DNA of 64,000 nt, taken from positions 1 through 64,000 of the forward strand of contig JADKIL010000017.1 of assembly GCA_016721315.1 (NCBI GenBank). Reading direction: 5' to 3'. How positions within the stretch are numbered: position 1 is the stretch's first letter; every line of letters begins with the position of its first letter. The DNA is from Candidatus Villigracilis vicinus. Its GTDB lineage: Bacteria; Chloroflexota; Anaerolineae; Anaerolineales; Villigracilaceae. This document shows positions 16,969-24,682 of the stretch, one piece after another. Both the position numbers and the translations under genes were made by a program. The notes under the pieces were generated by a model, which had not been told where the DNA came from, made no database searches, and was given only the letters and a program-made list of their open reading frames with translations.

Positions 16969-17688
16969 ATGTCCCTGCCCCAACAACTTTCGCTCGGCGC
17001 TTTAGAGAAGATAAAAAGCCGCTTCGGACTCACCGAGGTCGGGTCGCCATACCTGAGCCTTTCCTCACCGATGAGCCCTGCTCCTGTTGGCAGTGTCCGC
17101 GTGTTTGGCGGTGATAAGGTGCATAAGATGGTTTACATCGGCTTGGTCGTTCCGCCCATCGGGCTGGACTCGCATATGATCTTTGCCTTCACCAAGCCTG
17201 AGAGCCACATCCCGCACTTCACACTGGATTCGGTCATGGCAGGTCCACATTTTGCTTTTCACCTTGACCTGATCCCACGTGCAGATTTGGGCGCGAATCT
17301 CAAGTATCTCAACGCGGTGTTCGATACCTTGACTCCCATCTTTGATGAAGCCAAGAAGATCGAAGGTCTCACCGCTGCACAACTCGGACCCAAGCAATAC
17401 GCACTCATGTCCCCGTGGATGCTGGCGTATCGTGCAAATGAATCCGCGTTCGAGCAGATCCAAACTCCCGTGAACGGTTATCTCGATCATTGGTTCAACT
17501 TGGTCGAGAACGGTGTCCCTGCGGATGCTGTCCCTGTAGGTGATTTTGCCGCGCGAGACCAACTCAACCGCAACGCCATCTTCGACCCCGAAGTGGACAA
17601 GGTCTGGGCGCAGGTGGAACGTCTCGTTGGGGCAGAGACGGGCGCGAAGATGCGCGAGATCTTGAAGAACCAGAGTGTAGAGAAATAG
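16969..17688 (+). CDS. Red chlorophyll catabolite reductase-like/bilin reductase-superfamily protein
   Basis: 239 residues from ATG 16969 with CGGAG upstream. The order of recognisable blocks follows plant RCCR: a strand ending in a fully soluble HFTLDSVM region, then HLDLIPRADLGANLKYL (compare the plant D-L-x-x-R-x-D-L-x-x-N-x-x-Y-L pattern), a YALMSPWMLAYRAN block, and a C-terminal RDQLNRNAIFDPEVDKVW segment where plant RCCR has its catalytic acidic stretch. RCCR belongs to the ferredoxin-dependent bilin reductase superfamily and reduces an open-chain tetrapyrrole. The match is from memory of the family and needs a profile search. The neighbouring Rieske gene gives independent support. Confidence 0.5.
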   Translation: MSLPQQLSLGALEKIKSRFGLTEVGSPYLSLSSPMSPAPVGSVRVFGGDKVHKMVYIGLVVPPIGLDSHMIFAFTKPESHIPHFTLDSVMAGPHFAFHLDLIPRADLGANLKYLNAVFDTLTPIFDEAKKIEGLTAAQLGPKQYALMSPWMLAYRANESAFEQIQTPVNGYLDHWFNLVENGVPADAVPVGDFAARDQLNRNAIFDPEVDKVWAQVERLVGAETGAKMREILKNQSVEK

Positions 17689-18507
17689 ATGGCAAAGACA
17701 GTTGTCGTTACTGGCTCCACCCGCGGAATTGGTCTTGGGCTTGCTAAAGAATTTCTCAAGCGTGGATGCAACGTCGTTGTATGCGGACGGTCACAAGTCG
17801 GTGTAAACAAGGCTGTAGAGCAGTTGACTGCTGAGGCGGGCGGAGCGAATCTGCTTGGGGTGCGGTGCGATGTCGCTTCGTTCGAGCAGGTTCAGGCGTT
17901 GTGGGATGCGGGCGCGAAGCGTTTCGGTCGCATTGACATCTGGATCAACAACGCAGGTACGACGACCAATCCGCTGCCGTTCGGTCAACTCGAAAAAGAT
18001 GAGATCGATGCGACGCTTTCGACCAAGATTTTTGGCTCACTGTATTCGGCGCATGTCGCCATCAACGGCATGTTGAAGCAGGGCGGCGGTGATATTTATT
18101 TCACCGAAGGCATGGGCGGCAAGGGCGAAGTGCAGGAAGGTGTGGCAATGCTCGGCACGGGCAATGCGGCTGTGGTCTATTTTGTGAAGGCGCTGCGCAA
18201 GGAATATACAGGTTCGAATGTTCACTTCCATACTCTGCGACCTGGCATCAATGTGACGGAACACTTTCTGCACGGCGTGGAATATCTCGATGAAGCGCGC
18301 TGGGAACGCTCGAAGCGTGTGATCAATATTTTAGGCGATACACCTGAAACCACCACGCCGTGGCTTGCGGATGCGATCTTGAAGAACGATAAGAAGGAAG
18401 GTCACATCGCGTGGCTGACGCCGATGAAGATCATGCTGCGGTTCATGACTGCTAGCTTCAATAAGCGAGATCTGTTTGCGGGATATGAAAGACCAGTAAA
18501 GAATTGA
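17689..18507 (+). CDS. NYC1/NOL-like SDR without the catalytic Ser-Tyr-Lys
   Basis: 272 residues; ATG 17689 follows the previous stop directly. Rossmann motif TGSTRGIGLGLAKEFLKRG and IWINNAG are intact. The C-terminal LTPMKIMLRFMTASFNKRDLF resembles the end of plant chlorophyll b reductase NYC1. The active site is unusual. Where the second SDR (19506) has FGSNG and YGMTK, this one has MGGKG and LGTGN, so the Ser, Tyr and Lys all appear to be replaced. It could be a regulatory or structural partner of the active paralogue; plant NYC1 and NOL also act as a pair. A redox role with other residues is not excluded. Confidence 0.6.
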   Translation: MAKTVVVTGSTRGIGLGLAKEFLKRGCNVVVCGRSQVGVNKAVEQLTAEAGGANLLGVRCDVASFEQVQALWDAGAKRFGRIDIWINNAGTTTNPLPFGQLEKDEIDATLSTKIFGSLYSAHVAINGMLKQGGGDIYFTEGMGGKGEVQEGVAMLGTGNAAVVYFVKALRKEYTGSNVHFHTLRPGINVTEHFLHGVEYLDEARWERSKRVINILGDTPETTTPWLADAILKNDKKEGHIAWLTPMKIMLRFMTASFNKRDLFAGYERPVKN

Positions 18508-18564
18508 ATATCTTGCTGACGGCTTAAGAAAACACCAGATACCCCTCTGATAAGGACTCAGGTA

Positions 18565-19509
18565 ATGACTGACAACAACCAACCCTCCAAATGGCAAAAG
18601 AATATCGAAGGTGAGTGGCACGGATATCCGTCCATCTTTGATGTGAACGGCAATCATAGCGGATACAACAAGGTCTATCGCTCGTCCACGTTCGTTGATG
18701 GGAAGACGACTTACATGATGAACACAAAGATCCAGCATGGGCAGGGTCCGCTGCTGCCACGGCTGGAAGTTTCGGATATTTTTCTATTTGGCGTAGTCGA
18801 CAGTGACCAGGATCGCATTTATCTTGGTCCCGATTTCATCGGCGCGGGTCATCCGTATGGGACGCTTGTGGACGCCCACTACTACTCCCCTGGTTGGACG
18901 GGTGATCTCAAGACGATGGTGCATATCCTGCCTGATGGCGAGACGCAGGTGTATTCATCGCTTTTATATGATGGTCCCACTATTTTTTCAGTTTTCAATG
19001 GCATTTACAAAGTCGCCTTTGATTACCACTCCAACCCCGAGACCAAAGCCCGCATCGATGCCTTCTGCGAGACCGAACGCGTCAACGGACTCAAACCGCA
19101 TATTCTGCCTTCGAAGAAATCTGGCGCATGGGATGGCGAGATGATTGTCTGCGGGGCAGACCAGAAGCAGGTCGGCGTGAACAAGGTTCATATCGATTAC
19201 AAGCCGATTGACCTGCTCCGTGCCGAGATGACAGTGGAGATTACGGGCGTATTCAACAAGAAATACACCTTCAAACGCTATCGCAATCATGCCAAGCATT
19301 ACTTTGAAGGACCAGATGTATTCGGAAACTCAATGGGCTATGGGCGCGCATTGTATACAAGCCAACATTTCTATGGCGAAGCGCTCAAGGTCAAGGGACG
19401 TGAATTCATCATTGACGACAACTTCAACATGAGCGTGGTCTGGCAATTTTATAAGTCGGATAAGATGCAGTACACGACGTTTGGTGTGCTTAATTGGAAG
19501 GAAGCATGA
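18565..19509 (+). CDS. Two-domain lipocalin-like protein
   Basis: 314 residues. Two barrel openings are visible: KNIEGEWHGYPSIFDVNGN near residue 12 and KSGAWDGEMIVCGADQK near residue 185. Aromatics recur in each half and there is no signal peptide. The gene lies between the two NYC1/NOL-like SDR genes; its stop overlaps the start of the second (ATGA), so it is part of the same module. A binding protein or an isomerase/cyclase-like barrel enzyme for the SDR substrate is possible, but no catalytic motif is recognised. Confidence 0.5.
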   Translation: MTDNNQPSKWQKNIEGEWHGYPSIFDVNGNHSGYNKVYRSSTFVDGKTTYMMNTKIQHGQGPLLPRLEVSDIFLFGVVDSDQDRIYLGPDFIGAGHPYGTLVDAHYYSPGWTGDLKTMVHILPDGETQVYSSLLYDGPTIFSVFNGIYKVAFDYHSNPETKARIDAFCETERVNGLKPHILPSKKSGAWDGEMIVCGADQKQVGVNKVHIDYKPIDLLRAEMTVEITGVFNKKYTFKRYRNHAKHYFEGPDVFGNSMGYGRALYTSQHFYGEALKVKGREFIIDDNFNMSVVWQFYKSDKMQYTTFGVLNWKEA

Positions 19510-20291
19510 GCAAGGTTATTGTCATCACAGGCTCCACCAAAGGCATTGGCTATGGACTCGCGGAGGAATTCCTCAAGCGCGGGTGCAGTGTCGTTGTCAG
19601 CGGACGCAAACAAGACGTTCTGGATCAAACCCTCTCGAAGTTATCCGCGACCTATAAGGACAATGTCGCTGGTTGTTTGTGTGACGTGACTAAACTGGAA
19701 GACCATGAGCGATTATTTGCCTTCGCCAAGGAGAAATTCGGGCGGGTGGATGTTTGGATCAACAACGCGGGCGTGGCTCATCAGCAGCGCAATTTGTGGG
19801 AGTTGTCCAATGAGGTCGTGGAAACCGTCGTGAAGTCGAACGTCTTGGGTTCATTATATGGAACGCGTACGGCATATAACGGCATGATGGCACAAGGCGG
19901 CGGCTGGATCTATAACTTTGAAGGCTTTGGCTCCAATGGGAACGTCCGTGAGGGCATCACGCTGTATGGCATGACCAAGGCTGCAATTGCATTTATGGGT
20001 AAATCGTTTGCCGCGGAGTTGAAAGGCTCGCCTGTTAAAACCGGGTTGATCCAGCCGGGCATGGTCATCACCGATATGGTGGTAGGACAGTACAGCGATC
20101 CGCAGGAATTTGCGAAAGTGAAACCCATCTTTAACATCATTGCCAGTCGCTTGGAAGATGTTGTGCCTGCGATTGCTGAAAAGATATTGTCCAATGAAAC
20201 CAACGGCGCGCGGATCGATCTGCTCCCGCGTTGGAAGGTGATGCTGCGGTTTTTGTCTGCGCCATTTGTGAAGCGCAACGTCTTTGATTAG
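19506..20291 (+). CDS. NYC1/NOL-like short-chain dehydrogenase (chlorophyll b reductase-like)
   Basis: 261 residues from ATG 19506, overlapping the previous stop. Complete SDR: ITGSTKGIGYGLAEEFLKRG, CDVTKLEDHER, VWINNAG, FEGFGSNG with the active-site Ser, and YGMTKAA with Tyr and Lys near residue 155. PGMVITDMV and FNIIASRLEDVVP followed by PRWKVMLRFLSAPF resemble plant NYC1 and NOL (compare their PGMV.T and FNI.CE.PE segments). In plants these enzymes reduce the formyl group of chlorophyll b. Here the substrate is unknown, and a general SDR role is the alternative. Confidence 0.65.
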   Translation: MSKVIVITGSTKGIGYGLAEEFLKRGCSVVVSGRKQDVLDQTLSKLSATYKDNVAGCLCDVTKLEDHERLFAFAKEKFGRVDVWINNAGVAHQQRNLWELSNEVVETVVKSNVLGSLYGTRTAYNGMMAQGGGWIYNFEGFGSNGNVREGITLYGMTKAAIAFMGKSFAAELKGSPVKTGLIQPGMVITDMVVGQYSDPQEFAKVKPIFNIIASRLEDVVPAIAEKILSNETNGARIDLLPRWKVMLRFLSAPFVKRNVFD

Positions 20292-20300
20292 GAATTATTC

Positions 20301-21713
20301 ATGACCTTTGATCCAAACGATTTCAAACGCGCAATGGGACAGTTCGCTTCGGGTGTGACGGTGGTCACGTCCAAGCATGGCGAGACGCCTATTGGCATTA
20401 CGGCGAGTTCGTTCACCAGCCTGAGCCTCGACCCGCCTCTGGTGTTGGTTTCGCTCAACAAAAAACTGTTCACGCATAACGTCATTGCCGAGAGCGGATA
20501 TTTTGCTGTGAATGTTTTGTCCGCGCGGCAACTTGAGATCGGCATGCGCTTTGCAGGTATGAAGCCTGAGATCAAAGATCGTTTTGCTGGGCTGAAGACT
20601 CACACGGCGGTGACGGGAAGTCCGCTGCTGCCTGATTCGCTGGCATGGGTCGATTGCACGGTTTGGGCGACGTATGACGGCGGCGACCATACCATTTTTG
20701 TGGGTGAGGTCAAGGACTTGTATGTGTCAGAGTTGGACATGCCCCTTCTTTACCACAACAGGTTATGGCGTCGAAGCGAGGCGATTGAAATCCCCACGGT
20801 GCCGATGGAAGTTAATTTGGTCGAAGTCGGGCTGCGGGATGGAATCCAGCGTGAGGAGAAGTTTATCCCGACCGAGATGAAGGTGGAATACGCCTCTCTC
20901 TTAGCCGACGCTGGACTCAAGAATATTCAGGTTTCCTCGTTTGTGAATCCGAAGATCGTGCCGCAGATGGCGGATGCTGCCGAAGTGTTTGCGCGTTTGC
21001 CCAAGCGCGATGACGTGACCTTTAGCGCGTTGGTGCTGAATATGAAAGGCGTGGAGCGTGCGATCGCGGCGGGTGTGAAGCAGTTGGAAATGGGTGTGCC
21101 TGCCAGTGAAACGCTTGCGAAGAAGAACGCTAACACGACCGTTGAAGATGGCATCGCGGAGACTGCCGAGATGGTGAAGATGGCACGTGAACATGGCGTG
21201 AAAGTGCGTGTGGGCGTGCAGGTGGCGTTCGGTTGTGCGTATGAAGGCAAGATCGAACAGGCGAAAGTCGTTTCGATGGCGCGTCGCTTTTTGGCGATGG
21301 GCATTGACGAACTCTCGCTGGCGGATTCGGCTGGACTTGGAAACCCACAATTGATCCGCCGCGTGGTGCAGGAAGTTTTACCGCTGGCAGGGAGCGTGCC
21401 TGTGGTTCTGCATTTGCACGATACACGCGGACAAGGCTTGGCGAATTTGTTGTCCGCGTTGAAATCAGGCGTGACCATGTTCGATACATCCTTTGGCGGT
21501 TTGGGCGGTTGTCCGTTCATTCAGACCGCGAAGGGCAACGTCGCCACCGAAGATACGGCGAACATGCTGCATGAAATGGGCATTCAAACAGGCGTGGACT
21601 TGAAGAAAGTCGGCGCACTGTCACGACGGATGGAAGAATTTTTGGGCAAGGAATTGCCTGCGAAGATGCATAAAGTTGAGCGACGCGATCGACGATTGGA
21701 TGAAAGACGATAG
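20301..21713 (+). CDS. Flavin reductase-HMG-CoA lyase-like fusion protein
   Basis: 470 residues. Residues 1-165 are a flavin reductase-like domain (FKRAMGQFASGVTVVTSKHG, ITASSFTSLSLDPPLV, NVLSARQLEI). Residues 170-458 are a complete HMGL-like TIM barrel: VEVGLRDGIQREEKFIPT with the catalytic Arg-Asp, a His pair in VLHLHDTRGQG and the lid signature GLGGCPF...GNVATED with its Cys. The two halves are in one continuous frame and no usual start separates them. This pairing is unusual. The lyase half would cleave a 3-hydroxy-3-alkylglutaryl-CoA-like thioester; the flavin half could reduce FMN for an oxygenase. The last about 12 residues are coded by a dispersed repeat. Confidence 0.8.
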   Translation: MTFDPNDFKRAMGQFASGVTVVTSKHGETPIGITASSFTSLSLDPPLVLVSLNKKLFTHNVIAESGYFAVNVLSARQLEIGMRFAGMKPEIKDRFAGLKTHTAVTGSPLLPDSLAWVDCTVWATYDGGDHTIFVGEVKDLYVSELDMPLLYHNRLWRRSEAIEIPTVPMEVNLVEVGLRDGIQREEKFIPTEMKVEYASLLADAGLKNIQVSSFVNPKIVPQMADAAEVFARLPKRDDVTFSALVLNMKGVERAIAAGVKQLEMGVPASETLAKKNANTTVEDGIAETAEMVKMAREHGVKVRVGVQVAFGCAYEGKIEQAKVVSMARRFLAMGIDELSLADSAGLGNPQLIRRVVQEVLPLAGSVPVVLHLHDTRGQGLANLLSALKSGVTMFDTSFGGLGGCPFIQTAKGNVATEDTANMLHEMGIQTGVDLKKVGALSRRMEEFLGKELPAKMHKVERRDRRLDERR

Positions 21714-21757
21714 TCAGGGTCATGGCGGTCTATGGTCAATCGTCCATCATCGAAAAA
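21680..21757. repeat. Dispersed GACC/GACG-type repeat, copy 6
   Basis: GACGATTGGATGAAAGACGATAGTC then GGTCTATGGTCAATCGTCCATCATCG. It overlaps the last dozen codons of the lyase fusion and reaches to 5 bases before the next start codon. Confidence 0.65.
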
Positions 21758-21761
21758 TACT

Positions 21762-22985
21762 ATGAACCAAACGATTAGCGAAAAAATCCTCTCCCAACAC
21801 GCTGGCAAGCCTGTGAAAGCAGGCGATATTGCCATTGTCCGCGTGGATGGTGTGATGGCGACCGATGCGACGTCACCGTTTGCGATCAAGGCGTTCCGTC
21901 AGATGGGCGGGAAGAAACTTTGGGATAGCGAACGTGTGTCGTTGATCATTGACCATGCTTCGCCTGCACCGAATGAGATCGTTGCGAATCTGCACAAACT
22001 CATGCGCGATTTTTCAGCGGAGATGGGTTGCAGGTTGTACGACATCGGCGAAGGGATCTGTCACCAGTTGATGGTGGAGAATGCACACGTCAAACCAGGT
22101 GACCTCTTCCTCGGCGCGGACTCGCACACCCCAACCTATGGTGCGTTGAACGCTTTTGGCATCGGCGTCGGTTCGACGGACTTAGCCGCGACGATGCTGA
22201 CTGGCAAGACCTGGCTGAAAGTCCCAAAGACCATCAAGATCACATTGAACGGCGAACTGAAAAAAGGCGTGACATCCAAAGATTTAATTCTCTTTCTCGT
22301 CAGAGAACTTGGCGTGGAAGGCGCGAATTATCAAGCCGTGGAATTCACAGGCGAGACGATTAAGTCCATGACATTAGCCAGTCGCATGGCGATTGCCAAC
22401 ATGAGTTCTGAAATGGGAGCAAAAACGGGCTTGGTTGACCCGACTGGACTCGACCTTTGGTATCCCTTCGAACCGACCTTTGCCGACAACGACGCAGAAT
22501 ACGTTCGCGAGTTGACCTTCGATGTTTCAGCTCTTCGTCCACAAATTGCCAAGCCACACTCACCTGAGAACGTTGTCGCCATTGACGAAGTGCTGGGCAC
22601 GAAAGTTAATTATGCCTTTATCGGTTCTTGCACCAACACAAGGCTCGAAGATCTGCATGCCGCGGCACAAGTGTTGAAGGGCAAGAAACTTACCAGCACA
22701 CGACTCATCATTGCGCCCGCCTCCAAAAAAGTTTTCAATGACGCGCTCAAAGATGGCACGATCCAAATCCTCTCCGATGCTGGCGCGACCTTTATCACCT
22801 CAGGATGTGGTCCCTGTGTGGGTTCACATCTCGGCGTGCCAGGGGATGGGGAAGTGGTCATCTCATCCACGAACCGTAATTTTCAAGGACGCATGGGTAA
22901 CCCCAAAGCGCAGGTCTATCTCGGTTCGCCCGCTGTTGTGGCGGCATCTGCGTTGGCGGGTGAGATTACGGAGCCAACAGAATGA
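21762..22985 (+). CDS. Aconitase/IPM-dehydratase-type large subunit
   Basis: 407 residues from ATG 21762. LeuC-type hydro-lyase: GADSHTPTYGALNAFGIGVGSTD near residue 125, [4Fe-4S] cysteines in GSCTNTR near 285 and in SGCGPCVGSHLG near 350, and SSTNRNFQGRMG near the end. The small subunit follows with an ATGA overlap, as in isopropylmalate, homoaconitate and (R)-2,3-dimethylmalate dehydratases. No leucine-biosynthesis genes (leuA, leuB) are nearby. Instead CoA transferases, an HMGL-like lyase and a cyclic amidohydrolase surround it, which fits a catabolic dialkylmaleate or citraconate-type hydratase better. Confidence 0.8.
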   Translation: MNQTISEKILSQHAGKPVKAGDIAIVRVDGVMATDATSPFAIKAFRQMGGKKLWDSERVSLIIDHASPAPNEIVANLHKLMRDFSAEMGCRLYDIGEGICHQLMVENAHVKPGDLFLGADSHTPTYGALNAFGIGVGSTDLAATMLTGKTWLKVPKTIKITLNGELKKGVTSKDLILFLVRELGVEGANYQAVEFTGETIKSMTLASRMAIANMSSEMGAKTGLVDPTGLDLWYPFEPTFADNDAEYVRELTFDVSALRPQIAKPHSPENVVAIDEVLGTKVNYAFIGSCTNTRLEDLHAAAQVLKGKKLTSTRLIIAPASKKVFNDALKDGTIQILSDAGATFITSGCGPCVGSHLGVPGDGEVVISSTNRNFQGRMGNPKAQVYLGSPAVVAASALAGEITEPTE

Positions 22986-23467
22986 CCACTGCTCACGTTT
23001 ACCCCATCGACAACATCGACACCGACCGCATCATTCCAGGCAAATACACCAAGACCCTGGATATGTCCGCGTTGGCTTCGCATGTGCTCGAAGACCTCGA
23101 CCCTGAATTTTCAAAGAAGGTTCAGCAGGGCGATATTCTCGTCGCAGGAAATAACTTCGGCTGCGGTTCATCGCGTGAGCAGGCGCCGATCGCCATCAAA
23201 GCCGCGGGCGTTTCAGTAGTGGTTGCAAAAACTTTCGCAAGAATTTTTTATCGCAACGCTATCAACATCGGTCTGCCCGTCATCGAAGTGGAACATCACA
23301 ACATTCAATCGGGCGATTCCATTTCGGTTGACCTTGAGAATGGTGTCGTCACAAATCATACAAAGAACGAAACCTATCAAGCCACCAAAATGCCGCAGCA
23401 GATGATCGACATTCTGAACGCGGGTGGGTTGGTGAATTATCTTATCCAACACGGCGACTACGTTTAG
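22982..23467 (+). CDS. Aconitase/IPM-dehydratase-type small subunit
   Basis: 161 residues, overlapping the large-subunit stop by 4 bases. The swivel domain motifs are clear: YPIDNIDTDRIIPGKY near the start and AGNNFGCGSSREQAPIAIKAAG near residue 55, followed by FARIFYRNAINIGLP. The length is that of short LeuD-like proteins of archaeal/dimethylmalate dehydratase type rather than the longer enterobacterial LeuD. It should form a heterodimer with the preceding large subunit. Confidence 0.85.
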   Translation: MTTAHVYPIDNIDTDRIIPGKYTKTLDMSALASHVLEDLDPEFSKKVQQGDILVAGNNFGCGSSREQAPIAIKAAGVSVVVAKTFARIFYRNAINIGLPVIEVEHHNIQSGDSISVDLENGVVTNHTKNETYQATKMPQQMIDILNAGGLVNYLIQHGDYV

Positions 23468-23470
23468 CAA

Positions 23471-24649
23471 ATGACCCTTCACACTCTCTCCTCCCTCCGC
23501 GTTCTCGAATTCAGCCATGCCGTGCTCGGTCCTGCCTGCGGACTTGTCCTCGCCGACCTTGGCGCGGAAGTCATTCGCATCGAGCCGCTGGATGGTGACC
23601 CGACACGCAAACTCAAAGGTTTCGGCACGGGCTATTATCCGTTCTTCAACCGCAACAAAAAGAGTCTCGCCATCGATATCAAATCTGAATCGGGGCGTGA
23701 GGTCATTTTCAAATTATTGGAATCGACGGATGTCCTGATCGAAAACTTTGCGCCTGGGACAATGGATCGACTCGGCTTTGGATATGAAGCCCTCGCCTCA
23801 CGCTACCCGACGCTTGTGTACTGCTCCCTGAAAGGATTCCTCCCTGGACCCTATTCCTCCCGCCTCGCGCTCGACGAAGTGGTGCAGTTCATGAGCGGCA
23901 TCGCCTACATGACGGGACCGATCGGTCAGCCGTTGCGTGCGGGTGCATCTGTCATCGACATCATGACAGGGACATATGGCGCGATTGCCGTCCTCGCTGC
24001 GTTGCGTGAACGCGATGTGACAGGCAAAGGTCAACTTGTGAAGAGTGCCTTGTTCGAGACCGCCGCCTTCTTAATGGGACATCACATGGCATACGCGGCT
24101 GTGACCAAAGAACCTGTCCCGCCGATGCCAGCCAGAGTCAGCGCATGGGCGATCTATCGGACATTCAATACTTGCGAGAATGAACTGGTCTTCATTGGCG
24201 TGACCAGCGACAAGCAATGGGTGCGCTTCTGTGAGTCGTTCGAAATGCACGACCTGCTTGCGGATGAACGTCTCGCCACGAATAACGGACGCATTGACCA
24301 GCGCGAGTGGTTGATCCCTGACTTGATTCAGCGGATCTCAAAGTACTCCAAAGCCGATGTGTTGAAACGCTGTGAACTTGCCGACCTGCCGTTTTCTCCC
24401 ATCGCCAAACCCGAAGACCTCTTCACGGATGAACAATTGATTCAGGGACATAGTTTACTGGAAACGATTTTGCCTAACGGCGACACGACTCAACTTCCAC
24501 GTTTACCGTTATTGCTCGACGACGAAGGCTCGCAGTTAGAGATCAATCCACCCGAGATTGGCAAACATTCCAAAGAAATATTAGCCGAGATTGGAATTGA
24601 CCAAGCCACTATTGAAAAATTAATTCAAGATCATATCGTAGCAGCCTGA
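23471..24649 (+). CDS. Class III (CaiB/BaiF) CoA transferase
   Basis: 392 residues; ATG 23471 lies 4 bases after the small-subunit stop. RVLEFSHAVLGPACGLVLADLGAEVIRIEP and FNRNKKSLAIDIKSESG identify family III. The catalytic Asp is expected in ALDEVVQFMSGIAYMTG near residue 138. It is a different subtype from the 8384 enzyme, with shorter loops. The order hydratase large, hydratase small, CoA transferase suggests the hydrated acid (a malate homologue) is turned into its CoA ester, to be cleaved by the lyase fusion or the HpcH/HpaI enzyme. Confidence 0.85.
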   Translation: MTLHTLSSLRVLEFSHAVLGPACGLVLADLGAEVIRIEPLDGDPTRKLKGFGTGYYPFFNRNKKSLAIDIKSESGREVIFKLLESTDVLIENFAPGTMDRLGFGYEALASRYPTLVYCSLKGFLPGPYSSRLALDEVVQFMSGIAYMTGPIGQPLRAGASVIDIMTGTYGAIAVLAALRERDVTGKGQLVKSALFETAAFLMGHHMAYAAVTKEPVPPMPARVSAWAIYRTFNTCENELVFIGVTSDKQWVRFCESFEMHDLLADERLATNNGRIDQREWLIPDLIQRISKYSKADVLKRCELADLPFSPIAKPEDLFTDEQLIQGHSLLETILPNGDTTQLPRLPLLLDDEGSQLEINPPEIGKHSKEILAEIGIDQATIEKLIQDHIVAA

Positions 24650-24672
24650 ACAATTACCAATTACCAACTACA
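24650..24672. repeat. AATTACCAATTACC-type simple repeat
   Basis: CAATTACCAATTACCAACTAC directly before the ribosome site of the amidohydrolase gene. Same family as at 13103. Confidence 0.6.
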
Positions 24673-24682
24673 GGAGTTGTCC

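Noticed and set aside
21762..23467. Leucine biosynthesis leuCD
   Set aside because: No leuA or leuB nearby, a short LeuD type, and neighbours that are all catabolic CoA and amide enzymes. It remains possible but is not the best reading.
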